The notes beneath the pieces are model-generated. The model did no database searches. It was not told where the DNA came from and worked only from the letters and a program-made list of their open reading frames with translations. Shown here in pieces: positions 48,054 through 58,181 of a DNA stretch of 64,000 nt. The stretch is from positions 353,872-417,871 of the forward strand of contig CATINC010000007.1 in NCBI GenBank assembly GCA_949524905.1. Direction: 5' to 3'. This DNA comes from Opitutia bacterium UBA7350. Its GTDB lineage: Bacteria; Verrucomicrobiota; Verrucomicrobiia; Opitutales; Coraliomargaritaceae. How positions within the stretch are numbered: the first letter of the stretch is position 1; each line of letters begins with the position of its first letter. The translations under genes and the position numbers were made by a program.

Positions 48054-49078
48054 CCTGAGCAACAGGCTGGCTTTTGCGGCCTCCGTTTCCAGAGCCATGC
48101 GCCCAAAAGGAGTGTCATTAATAGCACGCCGGCAAGGTGTTGCAGGGGTTGCTGCGAAGTTGTGTGCGCGTGCATACTTTCAGTCATTTTCCAAGCACTT
48201 GAAAACGCGTCGTAGCCTGCGCCTGCAAGCCATGCTACTAGAATGAGTCCAACAAGGTAGAGCAAGGTGGCTTTGTGCCCGAGCATTTTCCAAGCTGCAA
48301 TTACGGTGGTGGTATTGGTTGCTGGACCGATAATAAGAAAGATCAAGGCCGTTCCTGGGCTGAGTCCTGCCAGGAGGAGAGCATAGGCAAGAGGAATTGA
48401 GGCGGTGGCGCATACATAAACTGGTAGGCTCAGTAAAGTCGCAAGGGTATAGGCTGCCAGCGTGGTATCTAATTGGGAACCCAGCCATTGGCCTGGAAGC
48501 AAGAACGTAAGCAGACCTGCAAAAATGAGGCCTAAGGTGAGCGAAGAGGCAAGGTCAGCGGGTAAGGTCAGGAAGCCATGACGAAGACCTGCTTTGAGTT
48601 TTGGCGATTTTGTTTGTGAAAATTGGGGATCAATATGTTTGACCCTAGAAGGTGGGTTGCGCTCGGGCGCAAAGTATTCAATCAAAGTGCCGCTTAGGAA
48701 GCCGCAAATAAAGGCAACTCCAATGCGAAGGATCGCAAAGGGAGCGCCCATAAGTGCATAAGTTGCCAGGATGCTATCGATGCCAGTTTGAGGTGTAGCG
48801 CTGAGAAATGCGGCGGTGGCACCACGGCGAGCACCATCTTTGCGTAAGGATTCGGCAACCGGGATGACCGAGCAGGAACAAAGCGGTAGGGGCACGCCGA
48901 GGAGGGTGGCTTTCACGACGCCCGCAAAGCCTGGTTTGCCAAGTTGTTGCTGAATGAAGCTTGGGCGAATGAGGCAGTGTAAGACCCCTGCGATGAAAAA
49001 ACCCAACAGAAGGTAAGGAGCCATTGTGGCAATCAGTTGCCACGTTGTTGTTAGAAAAAGCAGCACAAGGTTTGCCAT
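48050..49078 (-). CDS. SO_0444-type Cu/Zn efflux-like permease
   Basis: Inner-membrane permease of the DUF318/ArsP-like superfamily, 342 residues from the ATG at 49078, with about ten hydrophobic helices. The diagnostic segment GVPLPLCSCSVIPVAESLRKDGARRGATAAFLSATPQTGID carries a CSCS thiol motif inside the membrane; a second half repeats with GPATNTTTVIAAW. The C-terminus ends in ACCSG, offering further metal-binding cysteines. Family members export Cu, Zn or arsenicals. A DtxR-type metal regulator is divergently transcribed 77 bases away, which supports metal export. A TTG at 49114 is an alternative start. Confidence 0.85.
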   Translation of the reverse strand: MANLVLLFLTTTWQLIATMAPYLLLGFFIAGVLHCLIRPSFIQQQLGKPGFAGVVKATLLGVPLPLCSCSVIPVAESLRKDGARRGATAAFLSATPQTGIDSILATYALMGAPFAILRIGVAFICGFLSGTLIEYFAPERNPPSRVKHIDPQFSQTKSPKLKAGLRHGFLTLPADLASSLTLGLIFAGLLTFLLPGQWLGSQLDTTLAAYTLATLLSLPVYVCATASIPLAYALLLAGLSPGTALIFLIIGPATNTTTVIAAWKMLGHKATLLYLVGLILVAWLAGAGYDAFSSAWKMTESMHAHTTSQQPLQHLAGVLLMTLLLGAWLWKRRPQKPACCSG

Positions 49079-49155
49079 GTGACCAAGGTAAGCAATCTCT
49101 GCTCGGTGAGACAATACGCATTTAAAAAAATGGACTTGGCGAAATAGCAGTAAAG

Positions 49156-49839
49156 ATGAATGCTGATCGGATGCCCAGTGCTACCGTCGAGGATTATATC
49201 AAACACATCTACGCGCTTGCGGAAGCATCGGATAATGGTGAAGCCTCGATGGGTAGAGTGGCTGAAGCGTTGGGGGTTGTTCCCGGAACCGCCACGACTA
49301 TGGTGAAAGCACTCGCTGATGCGGGTCTTGCTCACTACTCGCCGCGAGTAGGCGTTCAACTCACCCCTCAGGGGCGTGCGCTTGCTTTACACGTTCTACG
49401 CCGTCATCGACTCATCGAACAATTTCTGGTAGAAGTGCTTGGTTTTGATTGGGCAGAGGTACATGAAGAAGCAGAATTATTGGAACATGTCATTTCAGAT
49501 CGCCTTCTGGAGCGGATTGATCAGCGACTTGGGCACCCCACCGAAGACCCTCATGGAGACCCCATTCCAAATGCAGAGGGTGAATTACCAAAAGACCCGC
49601 TCGAAAGCTTGGCGGATTGTGCAGCGGAGATCCCCTATGAAGTTGCGCGGGTCTCGGATCAGGAAATTGCCTTTCTCCATTACCTAGCTGAGACGGGATT
49701 AAATCCTGGCTCTCAAATCGTGGTGACTTCGCGAAGCACGGGTGCCGATGCGGTAACCTTTCGTTTAGGAGCATCAGAAAAATCTATTACCATGGGAAAC
49801 AGTGCAGCTGCGAAAATTCTCGTGCGTCCACGCGCCTAG
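49156..49839 (+). CDS. DtxR/MntR-family metal-dependent transcriptional regulator
   Basis: A 227-residue metalloregulator. The N-terminal winged helix (about 8-70: SATVEDYIKHIYALAEAS, VAEALGVVPGTATTMVKALADAGL, GVQLTPQGRALAL) is followed by the dimerisation domain with LRRHRLIEQFLVEVLGFDW and the metal-site histidines and glutamates in EEAELLEHVISDRLLERID. A C-terminal FeoA-like SH3 domain (about 150-227) ends the protein, as in the longer IdeR/MntR forms. It is divergent from a Cu/Zn-type permease, its probable target. Its stop shares CTAG with the convergent glutaredoxin gene. Confidence 0.92.
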   Translation: MNADRMPSATVEDYIKHIYALAEASDNGEASMGRVAEALGVVPGTATTMVKALADAGLAHYSPRVGVQLTPQGRALALHVLRRHRLIEQFLVEVLGFDWAEVHEEAELLEHVISDRLLERIDQRLGHPTEDPHGDPIPNAEGELPKDPLESLADCAAEIPYEVARVSDQEIAFLHYLAETGLNPGSQIVVTSRSTGADAVTFRLGASEKSITMGNSAAAKILVRPRA

Positions 49840-50123
49840 TTTTCATTATCGCAGAGGCCGATTTTCTTTCGGATTTCGGGAAAGGTATTGAGCTCAGCAA
49901 GGAATTCATCGACCGAGAAATCGGCTACTAAAAATTCTCCATAGGTAAAGGTTGGAGCTTTGGTTTGTCCACTCACAGCGACCATGGCGTTCATGAAATC
50001 CGAGTTTTGGGTGACGTTGCAAATCTCAAGTTCAATGCCTTGGCTATTGAAATAGCTGATGGCTTCAGTGCACCATGGGCAGCCTGTTTTAACGTAAAGG
50101 ATGGGTTTGGTTTCTTTGCTCAT
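49836..50123 (-). CDS. Glutaredoxin-family protein
   Basis: A 95-residue thioredoxin-fold thiol oxidoreductase. The active site is CPWC in YVKTGCPWCTEA (Cys residues 15 and 18), close to the CPYC of classical glutaredoxins. The cis-Pro is in KAPTFTYG, and the segment FLVADFSVDEFLAEL follows the usual GxxIGG loop position but lacks that motif, so glutathione binding may differ. It is convergent with the DtxR gene and sits beside uvrA. A link to metal or redox stress is only positional. Confidence 0.85.
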   Translation of the reverse strand: MSKETKPILYVKTGCPWCTEAISYFNSQGIELEICNVTQNSDFMNAMVAVSGQTKAPTFTYGEFLVADFSVDEFLAELNTFPEIRKKIGLCDNEN

Positions 50124-50223
50124 TTGAACTATTTTATATTACAGGGTCGAAGTTTGAGCAACGTAAAAGCGTCAAGGAACCTTGCACCATCCCTTGGCTA
50201 TGTCTTATTAGGAGATTCAACTC

Positions 50224-53070
50224 ATGGCAACCAAGCGCGCAAGTCCAGCACCCAGTATCCATATTTCCGGAGCACGGGAACATAATTTACAAAATATCTC
50301 CTTGGATATTCCGCGGCATCAAATGGTAGTGGTCACGGGTGTGAGTGGTTCGGGTAAGTCTTCTTTGGCCTTTGACACTCTCTACGCTGAGGGGCATCGC
50401 AAATATATCGATAGTCTCTCGACGAAGGCACGACAGGTTTTGGAACAGATGCCTCGGCCAGATGTTGATTTTATCGAGGGACTCTCTCCGGTAATTGCAG
50501 TCGAGCAGCGAACAGGTGGATCTAGCAATCCTCGAAGTACCGTGGCAACGGTGACGGAAATTGCGGATTTTGCGCGAGTTTTATGGGCGGTCTGTGGGAC
50601 CGCTTACTGCCCCAAGGACGGTGGGGTGATTGAAAGGCGCTCCATGGATGATTGCTTGACGCGTGTATTTGCGGAGGCAGAGGGAAGTCGTTTGATGATT
50701 CTGGCACCTTGGATGAAGGCGAAGCCAGCAGTTTTGCGAGAGGAGTTACCGCGCTTACAGCAACGTGGATTTCAACGAGTACGATTGAATGGTGAAGTGC
50801 GGCGATTGGACGAGCGTGATTTAATTGATTCTAAGGCCAAGGCGATTGAGGTGGAAATTGTAGTGGATCGATTGAAGTTGGATAAGGGTCAGCGGAGTCG
50901 ATTAGCGGATTCGCTTGAATTAGCCTTCAGTGAAGGCGAGGACCGAGCTTTAGTATTAATCGAGGATTGTTCAAAAGCGGCCGATTGGCGTGAGTTTGCT
51001 TTGAGTAACCGCTTATCTTGTGTGGAATGCGGGACGGTCTATGATGCTGTAAGTCCTCGGCATTTTTCATGGAATCATGCTGAGGGAGCCTGTGGTAGTT
51101 GCGGCGGTCTTGGGGAAACCTTGCAGTTTCAACCGGAGTTATTGGTACCAGATGCTAGCAAGACTGTGAAAGGCGGGGCGATCAAGCCCTGGCGTTTGGG
51201 GTCAAAACAGATGATCATCAAGCGTAATGCCATTTTAAAACAGTTAGCGGAACAGTTGCCGTTTGACCCCACGGTGGTGTGGTCTGAGTTAGATGCTAAA
51301 GTGCGTGAACAGATCGTGCATGGAACTGGGGAGCGTCTGTTCAGTTTTAAGTTAAAAGGTGGAAATACGAAACCGGAATCGATTCGTTTTGAGGGCGTGC
51401 TGGCAGATTTAGAGCACACGCGGCAGACGACGAGTAGCGATGGGTTGCGGGCACGATTGATGGCGTTTCAGACAAGTAGTGTCTGTGAGGAATGCGAGGG
51501 GCGACGTTTAAAGCCAGAAAGTTTGAATGTTTTAATTGAAGGTTTATCCGTGACAGATTTTCTGGGAATGCCCTTGAGTGAGGCTGAGGCATTTGTGGGA
51601 AAGCTGAGTAAGAAGAAGGCCTATCGATCGGTAGGGGATGCACTGCGGGGGCTGGCAACGCGTTTGAAATTCTTAAATGAAGTGGGCCTGAGTTATTTGA
51701 GTTTAAACCGTAGTTACTCGACTTTAAGCGGCGGCGAGGCGCAGCGTGTCCGTTTGGCTACACAACTGGGGATGTCGCTGGTTGGGGTCGTGTATGTATT
51801 AGATGAACCCAGTATTGGATTACACCCGTTGGATAATCGACGTTTGATCAAAACGCTGCAGGGTTTGCGTGATCGAGGAAATACCGTGGTGGTGGTCGAG
51901 CACGATGGCGATACAATGCGCTCGGCAGATCATTTGATTGAGTTGGGTCCGGGCGCGGGCGCGGAGGGTGGGCAGTTGATTTATGAAGGCAAGCCAGGAG
52001 GCTCGCATACTTCTAAGACGAGTCGTAGTGGGGGGTTTCTTGCTGGATCGGTTGCTCTGGAGAAGGATGCCGCGACTTTGCGACATCGAGACGAATGGCT
52101 TAAGGTTGAGGGTGCAAGGGCGCATAATTTAAAAGGTGTAGATGCACGCTTTCCGGTCGGTTTGTTGACGGTAGTTTGTGGAATATCCGGTTCGGGTAAG
52201 AGCAGTATGGTCAATACTGTTTTAGCGAAGGCTGCGGCTTTTCAATTAAACCGTGCGCGAGTCATCCCTGGACCGCACAAGCAGGTACGAGGTTTAGAGC
52301 ATTTCACCAGTGTAGTACAGGTGGATCAGGCGCCCATTGGGCGGAGTCCCCGCTCGAATCCGGCGACCTACACAAAGCTCTTTGACCAATTACGGGATTT
52401 ATACGCTAAGTGCTCGCTTGCGAAAGTGCGGGGCTATAAGGCGAGTCGTTTTAGTTTTAATATCAGTGGAGGTCGTTGCGAGCGTTGCAAGGGTGACGGT
52501 ATGATTAAGCTAGATATGCAGTTTATGGCAGACGTTTATCGTGAGTGTCCAAGTTGCCAGGGAAGGCGCTACAACCGGGAAACCCTGGAGGTGCGATTTA
52601 AAGGCTATAGCATTGCAGATGTGCTTGCAATGAGTGTGGATGAAGCGCTTTTGGTATTTGGTAAGGTTCCTCGGATCTTCGAAAAATTAAAAACCCTCTC
52701 TGATGTAGGATTGGGCTACGTTAAGCTAGGGCAACCGGCTACCACGCTTTCTGGCGGGGAGGCTCAGCGCATTAAGCTTGCACTGGAACTCAGTAAACGG
52801 CAACAGGGTGAGACTCTTTATATCCTGGATGAACCGACTACGGGTCTGCATTGGCTGGATGTACAGCGTTTGATGGATTTGCTTTTTAAGCTACGCAATG
52901 CGGGTAATACCATTATCATTATTGAACACGACCTCGATGTCATACGAATGGCGGATTGGATCGTAGAACTAGGCCCCAGTGGTGGTTCTGGAGGCGGTCT
53001 TGTGGTCTATGAAGGTGATGGCCCAGCGTTTATGCTGGGTAAAAAAACCGCAACGCAGAGCTGTTTTTAA
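50224..53070 (+). CDS. uvrA: Excinuclease ABC subunit A
   Basis: Damage-recognition ATPase of nucleotide excision repair, 948 residues. The first ABC half starts with [19 protein letters not shown] (Walker A, residues about 39-47), the second with [13 protein letters not shown]; both have SGGEAQRxxLA signatures and DEPxxGLH segments. A UvrB-binding insertion (about 130-220) is present. Zinc modules are C266-x2-C269...C290-x2-C293 and CERCKGDG...CPSCQG near residue 760. The usual CPxCG at about residue 130 is CPKDGG, and the QKTTxxNPRSTVGT segment reads [16 protein letters not shown], so this may be a lineage-specific or second UvrA copy. Confidence 0.93.
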   Translation: MATKRASPAPSIHISGAREHNLQNISLDIPRHQMVVVTGVSGSGKSSLAFDTLYAEGHRKYIDSLSTKARQVLEQMPRPDVDFIEGLSPVIAVEQRTGGSSNPRSTVATVTEIADFARVLWAVCGTAYCPKDGGVIERRSMDDCLTRVFAEAEGSRLMILAPWMKAKPAVLREELPRLQQRGFQRVRLNGEVRRLDERDLIDSKAKAIEVEIVVDRLKLDKGQRSRLADSLELAFSEGEDRALVLIEDCSKAADWREFALSNRLSCVECGTVYDAVSPRHFSWNHAEGACGSCGGLGETLQFQPELLVPDASKTVKGGAIKPWRLGSKQMIIKRNAILKQLAEQLPFDPTVVWSELDAKVREQIVHGTGERLFSFKLKGGNTKPESIRFEGVLADLEHTRQTTSSDGLRARLMAFQTSSVCEECEGRRLKPESLNVLIEGLSVTDFLGMPLSEAEAFVGKLSKKKAYRSVGDALRGLATRLKFLNEVGLSYLSLNRSYSTLSGGEAQRVRLATQLGMSLVGVVYVLDEPSIGLHPLDNRRLIKTLQGLRDRGNTVVVVEHDGDTMRSADHLIELGPGAGAEGGQLIYEGKPGGSHTSKTSRSGGFLAGSVALEKDAATLRHRDEWLKVEGARAHNLKGVDARFPVGLLTVVCGISGSGKSSMVNTVLAKAAAFQLNRARVIPGPHKQVRGLEHFTSVVQVDQAPIGRSPRSNPATYTKLFDQLRDLYAKCSLAKVRGYKASRFSFNISGGRCERCKGDGMIKLDMQFMADVYRECPSCQGRRYNRETLEVRFKGYSIADVLAMSVDEALLVFGKVPRIFEKLKTLSDVGLGYVKLGQPATTLSGGEAQRIKLALELSKRQQGETLYILDEPTTGLHWLDVQRLMDLLFKLRNAGNTIIIIEHDLDVIRMADWIVELGPSGGSGGGLVVYEGDGPAFMLGKKTATQSCF

Positions 53071-53085
53071 AAAAGAGTAAAGCGA

Positions 53086-53235
53086 CTATAAAAAGGGAAT
53101 ATAATCGATAGGGTTTAGGCTGCGTTGTTGCTCGATCTGTACTCCATTTTGGTTACGCGTACTGGTGCAGCCTGCTATGAAGATAGTGCTGACGAATAGG
53201 ACAAGGGCGAGGAGACGAAGGAATTGCTTTGTCAT
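53086..53235 (-). CDS. Very small lipoprotein (49 residues) behind the MsbA-like gene
   Basis: This 150-base frame starts at ATG (53235) and ends with TAG (53086). It encodes a short basic N-terminus (MTKQFLR), a hydrophobic stretch and a lipobox FIAGC with Cys23, followed by 26 residues (TSTRNQNGVQIEQQ...IDYIPFL). The complete type II signal peptide strongly suggests a real lipoprotein even though the gene is short. It starts 11 bases after the stop of the MsbA-like exporter and is co-oriented with it, so it is probably in the same operon. The function is unknown; an envelope-assembly accessory is conceivable. Confidence 0.72.
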   Translation of the reverse strand: MTKQFLRLLALVLFVSTIFIAGCTSTRNQNGVQIEQQRSLNPIDYIPFL

Positions 53236-53246
53236 ATTTAGGGGAG

Positions 53247-54995
53247 TTAGGTGCTTTGAGTGGTCTTAGATTGTTTGTCGTATAGGTTGCGATAGAGTTC
53301 GCTAGAGGCGTATAATTCCTGATGATTTCCACTGGCAACAATCTGGCCCGCATCAAAGACCAGAATTCGACTCGCGTGTTGAATGGTGCTGAAACGGTGT
53401 GCTATGGTGATCACGGTGCGACCTTCAGTAAGGGTGTCGAGCGCGGCTTGGATTTGGTGCTCACTTTCGGCGTCCAGTGCTGAAGTTGGTTCATCGAGCA
53501 CGATGATCGGGGCGTCCTTTAGGAAAGCTCGGGCAATGGCGATGCGTTGACGCTGACCGCCAGACAAACGGGAACCTCGCTCACCAACAAGGGTTTCGTA
53601 ACCGTCATCAAGGGTTTCAATAAAGTCGTGTGCATATGCTAGACGAGCAGCTTTACGGACGGCATCTTGATCTGCTGTAGGATTTCCGATGCGAATATTG
53701 TTGGCAATGGTGTCGCTAAAGAGAAGGGCCTCCTGTGAAACAAGGGCAATTTGTTCACGCAGGTCATGTTTGATAAGTTGGCGCAGGTCGATGCCATCTA
53801 GTAAAATAGATCCAGAAGTAGCATCGTAAAAACGAGGCACAAGATTTGCAAAGGTGGACTTACCGGCGCCACTGGGTCCGACTAGGGCGATGTTTTCTCC
53901 GGCTTGGATGGTAATATTTATGCCCGCAAGAACCGGGATGTCAGGATCGTAGCTGAAATGAACCTCTTGAAATTGAATTTCACCACGGATAGCTGGGAGC
54001 GAACGAGGCGTTGCAGGTTCAGGGACGTCATCATTACTGTGTAGCACATATTCGAGGCGGTCAAGTGAGGCTTCAGCTTCGCGAAGAGTGTTGCTGACAA
54101 CGCCGAGTTTTTTGACGGGCTCGTAGCTCATATAAAGCGCCGTGAGAATAGCGGCGATGGCGGAAGCTTCGACTTTATCGATAATGAGGCAGAGGCTGAA
54201 AGCGATCGCAACGGCAGCGACAACTTCAATTAATGGGGTGAGTGCTTTGTTGTATTTAACGGTCTTGAGTGTGAATTTAAAGAAGTCACGGCAGGCCTGT
54301 TTGAAGCGATTTGATTCACGTTGCTGGAGGTTGTAGGCACGCACTTCTCGGACGGCCTGAAGATTTTCATTGAGGACATCATTGAGGAGGCCGGCTTGTT
54401 TCTGAGCAGCGTGAGCCTTTTGAATAAGTCGTTTGCCGATGTATTTTATAGGAAGAACACATACGGGAACGGAAGCGAGTGCGACGATTATGATGATGCC
54501 GTTTTCGTACTTCATGGAGAGGTATATAATGGCTCCGGCTGCACTGATGAGGGTCGCGGGTTCTTTAATCAGGCTGTTGACAACTTGTACAAGTGCAGCC
54601 TGGAGCTTCTGGGTGTCACCGATGACGCGCGCCATTAGATCACCGGTGCCGTTCTTTTGGAAAAAGCCGAGCGGAAGGGACTGAATTTTTTTAAACACAT
54701 CGAGGCGAAGGCATTCGAGGACGTGCATTCCGGCGTAAGCCATAAAGTATGCGTTTAAAAAACTACCGAGGGCACGGACAGCGAAGATACCGGGGATGAT
54801 AGCAAGGGTTGCTAGGAGGGCAAGTCCGACAGGTCCCCCCTCTGCAGAGACTTTTGGTACAATGTACTCAATCACCAAAGGCAGTCCGGCACCTGAGGCT
54901 GCGGCTGCCAGGATGCCTGCAAGCAAGCCGACCACGAACTGCAGGCGTACTGATTTGAGATGGGCAAAATATGGACTGAAGCGTTTAAGCGGCAT
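53247..54995 (-). CDS. MsbA-like ABC exporter (membrane plus ATPase domains)
   Basis: Homodimeric ABC half-transporter of 582 residues, the usual MsbA length. Six hydrophobic helices fill residues about 15-310, with a short coupling segment [12 protein letters not shown]. The ATPase domain has Walker [10 protein letters not shown], signature [16 protein letters not shown], Walker [13 protein letters not shown] and the switch His in TIAHRFST. Lipid flipping or glycolipid export is likely given adjacent LPS-type genes (lpxL-like, DegT). The ATG at 54995 gives the canonical N-terminus and overlaps the DegT gene by 11 bases; a start at 55037 is possible. A tiny lipoprotein gene follows. Confidence 0.9.
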   Translation of the reverse strand: MPLKRFSPYFAHLKSVRLQFVVGLLAGILAAAASGAGLPLVIEYIVPKVSAEGGPVGLALLATLAIIPGIFAVRALGSFLNAYFMAYAGMHVLECLRLDVFKKIQSLPLGFFQKNGTGDLMARVIGDTQKLQAALVQVVNSLIKEPATLISAAGAIIYLSMKYENGIIIIVALASVPVCVLPIKYIGKRLIQKAHAAQKQAGLLNDVLNENLQAVREVRAYNLQQRESNRFKQACRDFFKFTLKTVKYNKALTPLIEVVAAVAIAFSLCLIIDKVEASAIAAILTALYMSYEPVKKLGVVSNTLREAEASLDRLEYVLHSNDDVPEPATPRSLPAIRGEIQFQEVHFSYDPDIPVLAGINITIQAGENIALVGPSGAGKSTFANLVPRFYDATSGSILLDGIDLRQLIKHDLREQIALVSQEALLFSDTIANNIRIGNPTADQDAVRKAARLAYAHDFIETLDDGYETLVGERGSRLSGGQRQRIAIARAFLKDAPIIVLDEPTSALDAESEHQIQAALDTLTEGRTVITIAHRFSTIQHASRILVFDAGQIVASGNHQELYASSELYRNLYDKQSKTTQST

Positions 54996-56157
54996 GGGAT
55001 TGAAAGAAAGCAGCGATGACTTCAACGACCCGAGCAATCATCTCCGGGGTCAGATCGGGGTAAATAGGGAGGGCGAGACTCATGGCAGCGGCACGTTCGG
55101 CATGTGGGAAGTCTCCTGCCTGGTGGCCTAAATTCTTAAAGCATTCCTGTTGATGGAGGGCAAGCGGGTAATAGATCTCACAACCGACATCATGCGTCTG
55201 CATATAAGCCATGAGATCCTCGCGTTGTTCTGTGTAGATGACAAATTGATTATAGATATGGTAATTGCCCGGCATCTCGGTGGGTAAGAGGATGCCAGCA
55301 CGAAGGTTTCCATTTTCAAGATCCTCAAGGCTTCGGGTAAGTCCAGCGGCACTAAAAGCTTCAAGATAAAGATCAGCATTTTTTCGGCGTTGCTCATGCC
55401 AAGTATTTAGGTGCGGAAGTTTAATATTTAAGATAGCTGCTTGCAGAGCATCGAGGCGGAAGTTACCCCCGACTTGTGCGTGGATATATTTCGGCTCCAT
55501 GCCATGGTTACGAAGTTGACGCACACTGTGCGCATGGGCTTCGTGGGGAGTGACGACCATGCCACCATCTCCAAAACCGCCAAGGTTTTTAGTTGGGAAA
55601 AATGAAAGACAACCCAATTCACCAAAGGAACAGGCCGGTTGGCCGTTTTGTTGTGCGCCAACCGCTTGCGCGGCATCCTCAATGACGATCAAATTATGTG
55701 CTTTTGCCAGTTTCATCAGCGAACCCATATCGGCCATTTGCCCAAATAAATGGACGGGGGCGATTACGCGCGTTTTCGGGGTAATGGCAGCTTCAATCTT
55801 AGAAACATCGATATTAAAACTTTGAGGCTCAATATCGACTAAGACGGGTTTCGCTCCGAGACGTACAATCGAGCCAACGGTTCCAAAAAAAGTGTAAGGA
55901 GTGGTGATCACTTCATCACCAGGTTGGATGCCAATTGCCATCATGGCGACGATGAGGGCGTCTGTTCCGGAAGAGACCCCGATGCCGTGGTGGACCCCAC
56001 AATAGGCGGCGACGCCGGCCTCAAAACAAGCGACTTCGGGACCAAGGATAAAATACTGGGACTCCACGACGCGCGCTAGAGCGGCATCCAGCTCCGGCTT
56101 GAGAGCTTGATATTGCGGCTTGAGGTCAAGAAGTGGGACTTTGGGGGGATTTACCAT
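54985..56157 (-). CDS. DegT/DnrJ/EryC1/StrS-family sugar aminotransferase
   Basis: PLP enzyme of 390 residues that aminates nucleotide-linked keto-sugars for surface polysaccharides. The N-terminal [13 protein letters not shown], the GVSSGTDAL phosphate loop, [10 protein letters not shown] with Asp161, and the Schiff-base Lys190 in [16 protein letters not shown] are all present, as is the C-terminal [20 protein letters not shown]. The closest known roles are 3-amino or 4-amino sugar formation, but the nucleotide sugar is not deducible. It is upstream of and overlaps the MsbA-like exporter, and is divergent from the ELM1-like gene with 38 bases between the starts. Confidence 0.92.
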   Translation of the reverse strand: MVNPPKVPLLDLKPQYQALKPELDAALARVVESQYFILGPEVACFEAGVAAYCGVHHGIGVSSGTDALIVAMMAIGIQPGDEVITTPYTFFGTVGSIVRLGAKPVLVDIEPQSFNIDVSKIEAAITPKTRVIAPVHLFGQMADMGSLMKLAKAHNLIVIEDAAQAVGAQQNGQPACSFGELGCLSFFPTKNLGGFGDGGMVVTPHEAHAHSVRQLRNHGMEPKYIHAQVGGNFRLDALQAAILNIKLPHLNTWHEQRRKNADLYLEAFSAAGLTRSLEDLENGNLRAGILLPTEMPGNYHIYNQFVIYTEQREDLMAYMQTHDVGCEIYYPLALHQQECFKNLGHQAGDFPHAERAAAMSLALPIYPDLTPEMIARVVEVIAAFFQSHAA

Positions 56158-56195
56158 ACTTAAGGATTACCTTGCGCATTCCTCTCGAGTGGGCA

Positions 56196-57158
56196 ATGTT
56201 TTGTTACAGTTTGAGTACATCTAAAAATTCTACAAACTTAGGCAAAAAGCAATTGTTGGTTGTTTGGCGTTTGGTGGACGGTAAAGCTGGTCACGAGGCT
56301 CAAACTGAAGGTTTAGTGCAGGCATTGAGGTATTTATGTGATATCGAATGCCATGACATCCGAGTTCCCCTGCGTCGAGAAATGCTCGGGGATTGGATAA
56401 GGGGACGTTGTCGTTTTGGCGTTGGATTACCAGATCCACAGATTCTGTTGGGGGCAGGGCAGCAGACGCACCTTGGGCTTATGGCAGCACGTCGAGCGAG
56501 AGGCGGTAAGGCAATCGTACTCATGCGCCCGAGTCTCCCTCTGTGCTGGTTTGATCTTTGTTTGATTCCAGCACACGATGCACTTAGTGAGCGAGATAAT
56601 GTCATCATGACACAGGGTGTCCTGAATCCCATCCAGCAAGCGAAGTCTGCTTCCTTGAGTCAGGGTCTCATCATGATAGGCGGGCCATCAGCACATTACC
56701 ACTGGGATACTGAAACGATCTTAGGGCAAATTAAAACAGTGGCAGAAGAAAGCAATGAAGTGCAATGGACTTTGACAACTTCACGCCGTACGCCACCGGA
56801 GACCGAAACTGCTTTGCTGGATTTGGAAATCCCCAATCTCCAGGTAGTGCCCGTAGGGATAACAGCTTCAGGTTGGGTTAGGGAAAAACTACAAAATTGT
56901 GGCTTAGTTTGGGTGAGCGAGGACAGCGTTTCGATGATCTATGAAGGGCTCACCTCAGGGGCACGAGTTGGTATATTGAAGGTGCCTGTAAAAGGCAAAG
57001 CTTCGCGTGTTACAAGAGGGGTACAAGCGCTTATAGAGGCAGGGCAGGTTATCTCCTTTACGGAACCGCTGCCGGATTTGGTTGAACAACACGCATCGGA
57101 TGCATTTAACGAAGCTGAGCGCTGTGCGGAAATTATACTGGAAAAATCAATTACTTAA
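56196..57158 (+). CDS. ELM1/GtrOC1-like protein of unknown function
   Basis: A 320-residue soluble protein of the mitochondrial-fission ELM1 superfamily, which in bacteria is usually found near LPS genes and has no established activity. The diagnostic N-terminal VDGKAGHEAQTEGLVQAL matches the DGKPGHxxQ motif. Later parts are GAGQQTHLGLMAARRA, IGGPSAHYHWD, TTSRRTPPETE and SEDSVSMIYEGLTSGARVG, which together resemble a GT-B glycosyltransferase fold with a C-terminal sugar-nucleotide site. The start is uncertain; ATG 56196 is chosen because it clears the divergent DegT promoter. The LpxL-like acyltransferase gene begins one base after its stop, so they form an operon. Confidence 0.82.
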   Translation: MFCYSLSTSKNSTNLGKKQLLVVWRLVDGKAGHEAQTEGLVQALRYLCDIECHDIRVPLRREMLGDWIRGRCRFGVGLPDPQILLGAGQQTHLGLMAARRARGGKAIVLMRPSLPLCWFDLCLIPAHDALSERDNVIMTQGVLNPIQQAKSASLSQGLIMIGGPSAHYHWDTETILGQIKTVAEESNEVQWTLTTSRRTPPETETALLDLEIPNLQVVPVGITASGWVREKLQNCGLVWVSEDSVSMIYEGLTSGARVGILKVPVKGKASRVTRGVQALIEAGQVISFTEPLPDLVEQHASDAFNEAERCAEIILEKSIT

Positions 57159-57159
57159 A

Positions 57160-58080
57160 ATGATCCGAAATTTAACGAACGAACGCCGTTATCGAGGCTT
57201 TTCAAAATACCTGCAATACCTGCTGGCGCGGGGCCTGATCTCGGTGCTGCAATGGGTTCCCTTGCCGGTAGCTTATCGTTTGGGTCAGGCTTTTGGATGG
57301 TTATTTTGGAAACTGGACCTTCGCCGTCGAGAGGTCGTACGGGCAAATCTCGAGGTGATCAATGATTCGCTCAGCGAAGCGGAGCGAAGTAAATTGACGA
57401 TTGATCAGCAGGTCCGATCAGTGTTCGTCCGCAATGGGGCGAACCTTATCAGTGGTTTTCGGCTGTTAAGTATGCCGGTTGAACGACAATTGCGGCATAT
57501 TAAATTCGAAGGTATGGAACTTTTGAAGCAAACCCTTAAAGAAGGTAAAGGAGCGATTTTCCTGCTCGCACATATGGGCCCCTGGGAATGCACCTCTGCC
57601 ATGATGCCAATTCTTGAGCGGCACGGTATCAAAGCTCAGATAGGTGCAATCTATAGACCTTTTAATAACGATTATCTTGAGATCTGGTATCGTAAATTCC
57701 GGCAGCGTAAGGGCATGCGTATGATAAGCCGCCGTGACGGTTTTCATAAAGCGGTGGGACACCTACGCTCGGGTGGTTTATTAGCAATATTGGGCGATCA
57801 AAAAATGCGTGAAGGTCAAGAATCGACCTTTTTTGGTCGCCAAGTCAAAGCAAACCCGCTCCCGTCAGTTTTTCATCGCAGTAATGGTGCGCCTATTATC
57901 GGAGTTAGTTTTTATCAAGTAGGCGCCTACCAGTGGATTTTTAGCCTCAGGCCTTGTTTGGGTGTTGATGAATGCCGAAAACAGACACGAGTATTTATAG
58001 CGGAGATTTGCAACCAATCCATCGAAACATCTATGAAAAAAAGTATACTGGACGGGTTTTGGCTAACGCCGCGGTTTTGA
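57160..58080 (+). CDS. LpxL-like lauroyl/lysophospholipid acyltransferase
   Basis: Inner-membrane acyltransferase that adds a secondary acyl chain to Kdo2-lipid A or a related lipid. It has 306 residues from the ATG at 57160. An N-terminal hydrophobic anchor covers about residues 18-50. The catalytic HX4E is His138 to Glu143 in LLAHMGPWE. The GLLAILGDQKMREGQESTFFG block and the PLPSVFHRSNGAPIIGV substrate region are typical, and the C-terminus ends FWLTPRF, resembling the LpxL ending. It starts one base after the ELM1-like stop; the frame extends 26 codons upstream without homology. Confidence 0.9.
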   Translation: MIRNLTNERRYRGFSKYLQYLLARGLISVLQWVPLPVAYRLGQAFGWLFWKLDLRRREVVRANLEVINDSLSEAERSKLTIDQQVRSVFVRNGANLISGFRLLSMPVERQLRHIKFEGMELLKQTLKEGKGAIFLLAHMGPWECTSAMMPILERHGIKAQIGAIYRPFNNDYLEIWYRKFRQRKGMRMISRRDGFHKAVGHLRSGGLLAILGDQKMREGQESTFFGRQVKANPLPSVFHRSNGAPIIGVSFYQVGAYQWIFSLRPCLGVDECRKQTRVFIAEICNQSIETSMKKSILDGFWLTPRF

Positions 58081-58181
58081 AGTGTCAGTAAAAAGGATTT
58101 TTCGATAAATTTGACAGTCTCGGTTTGGCGGATGCGCCTAATGTGCAATTACATGCTCACTTGCTCAATGAACTCTACCCC

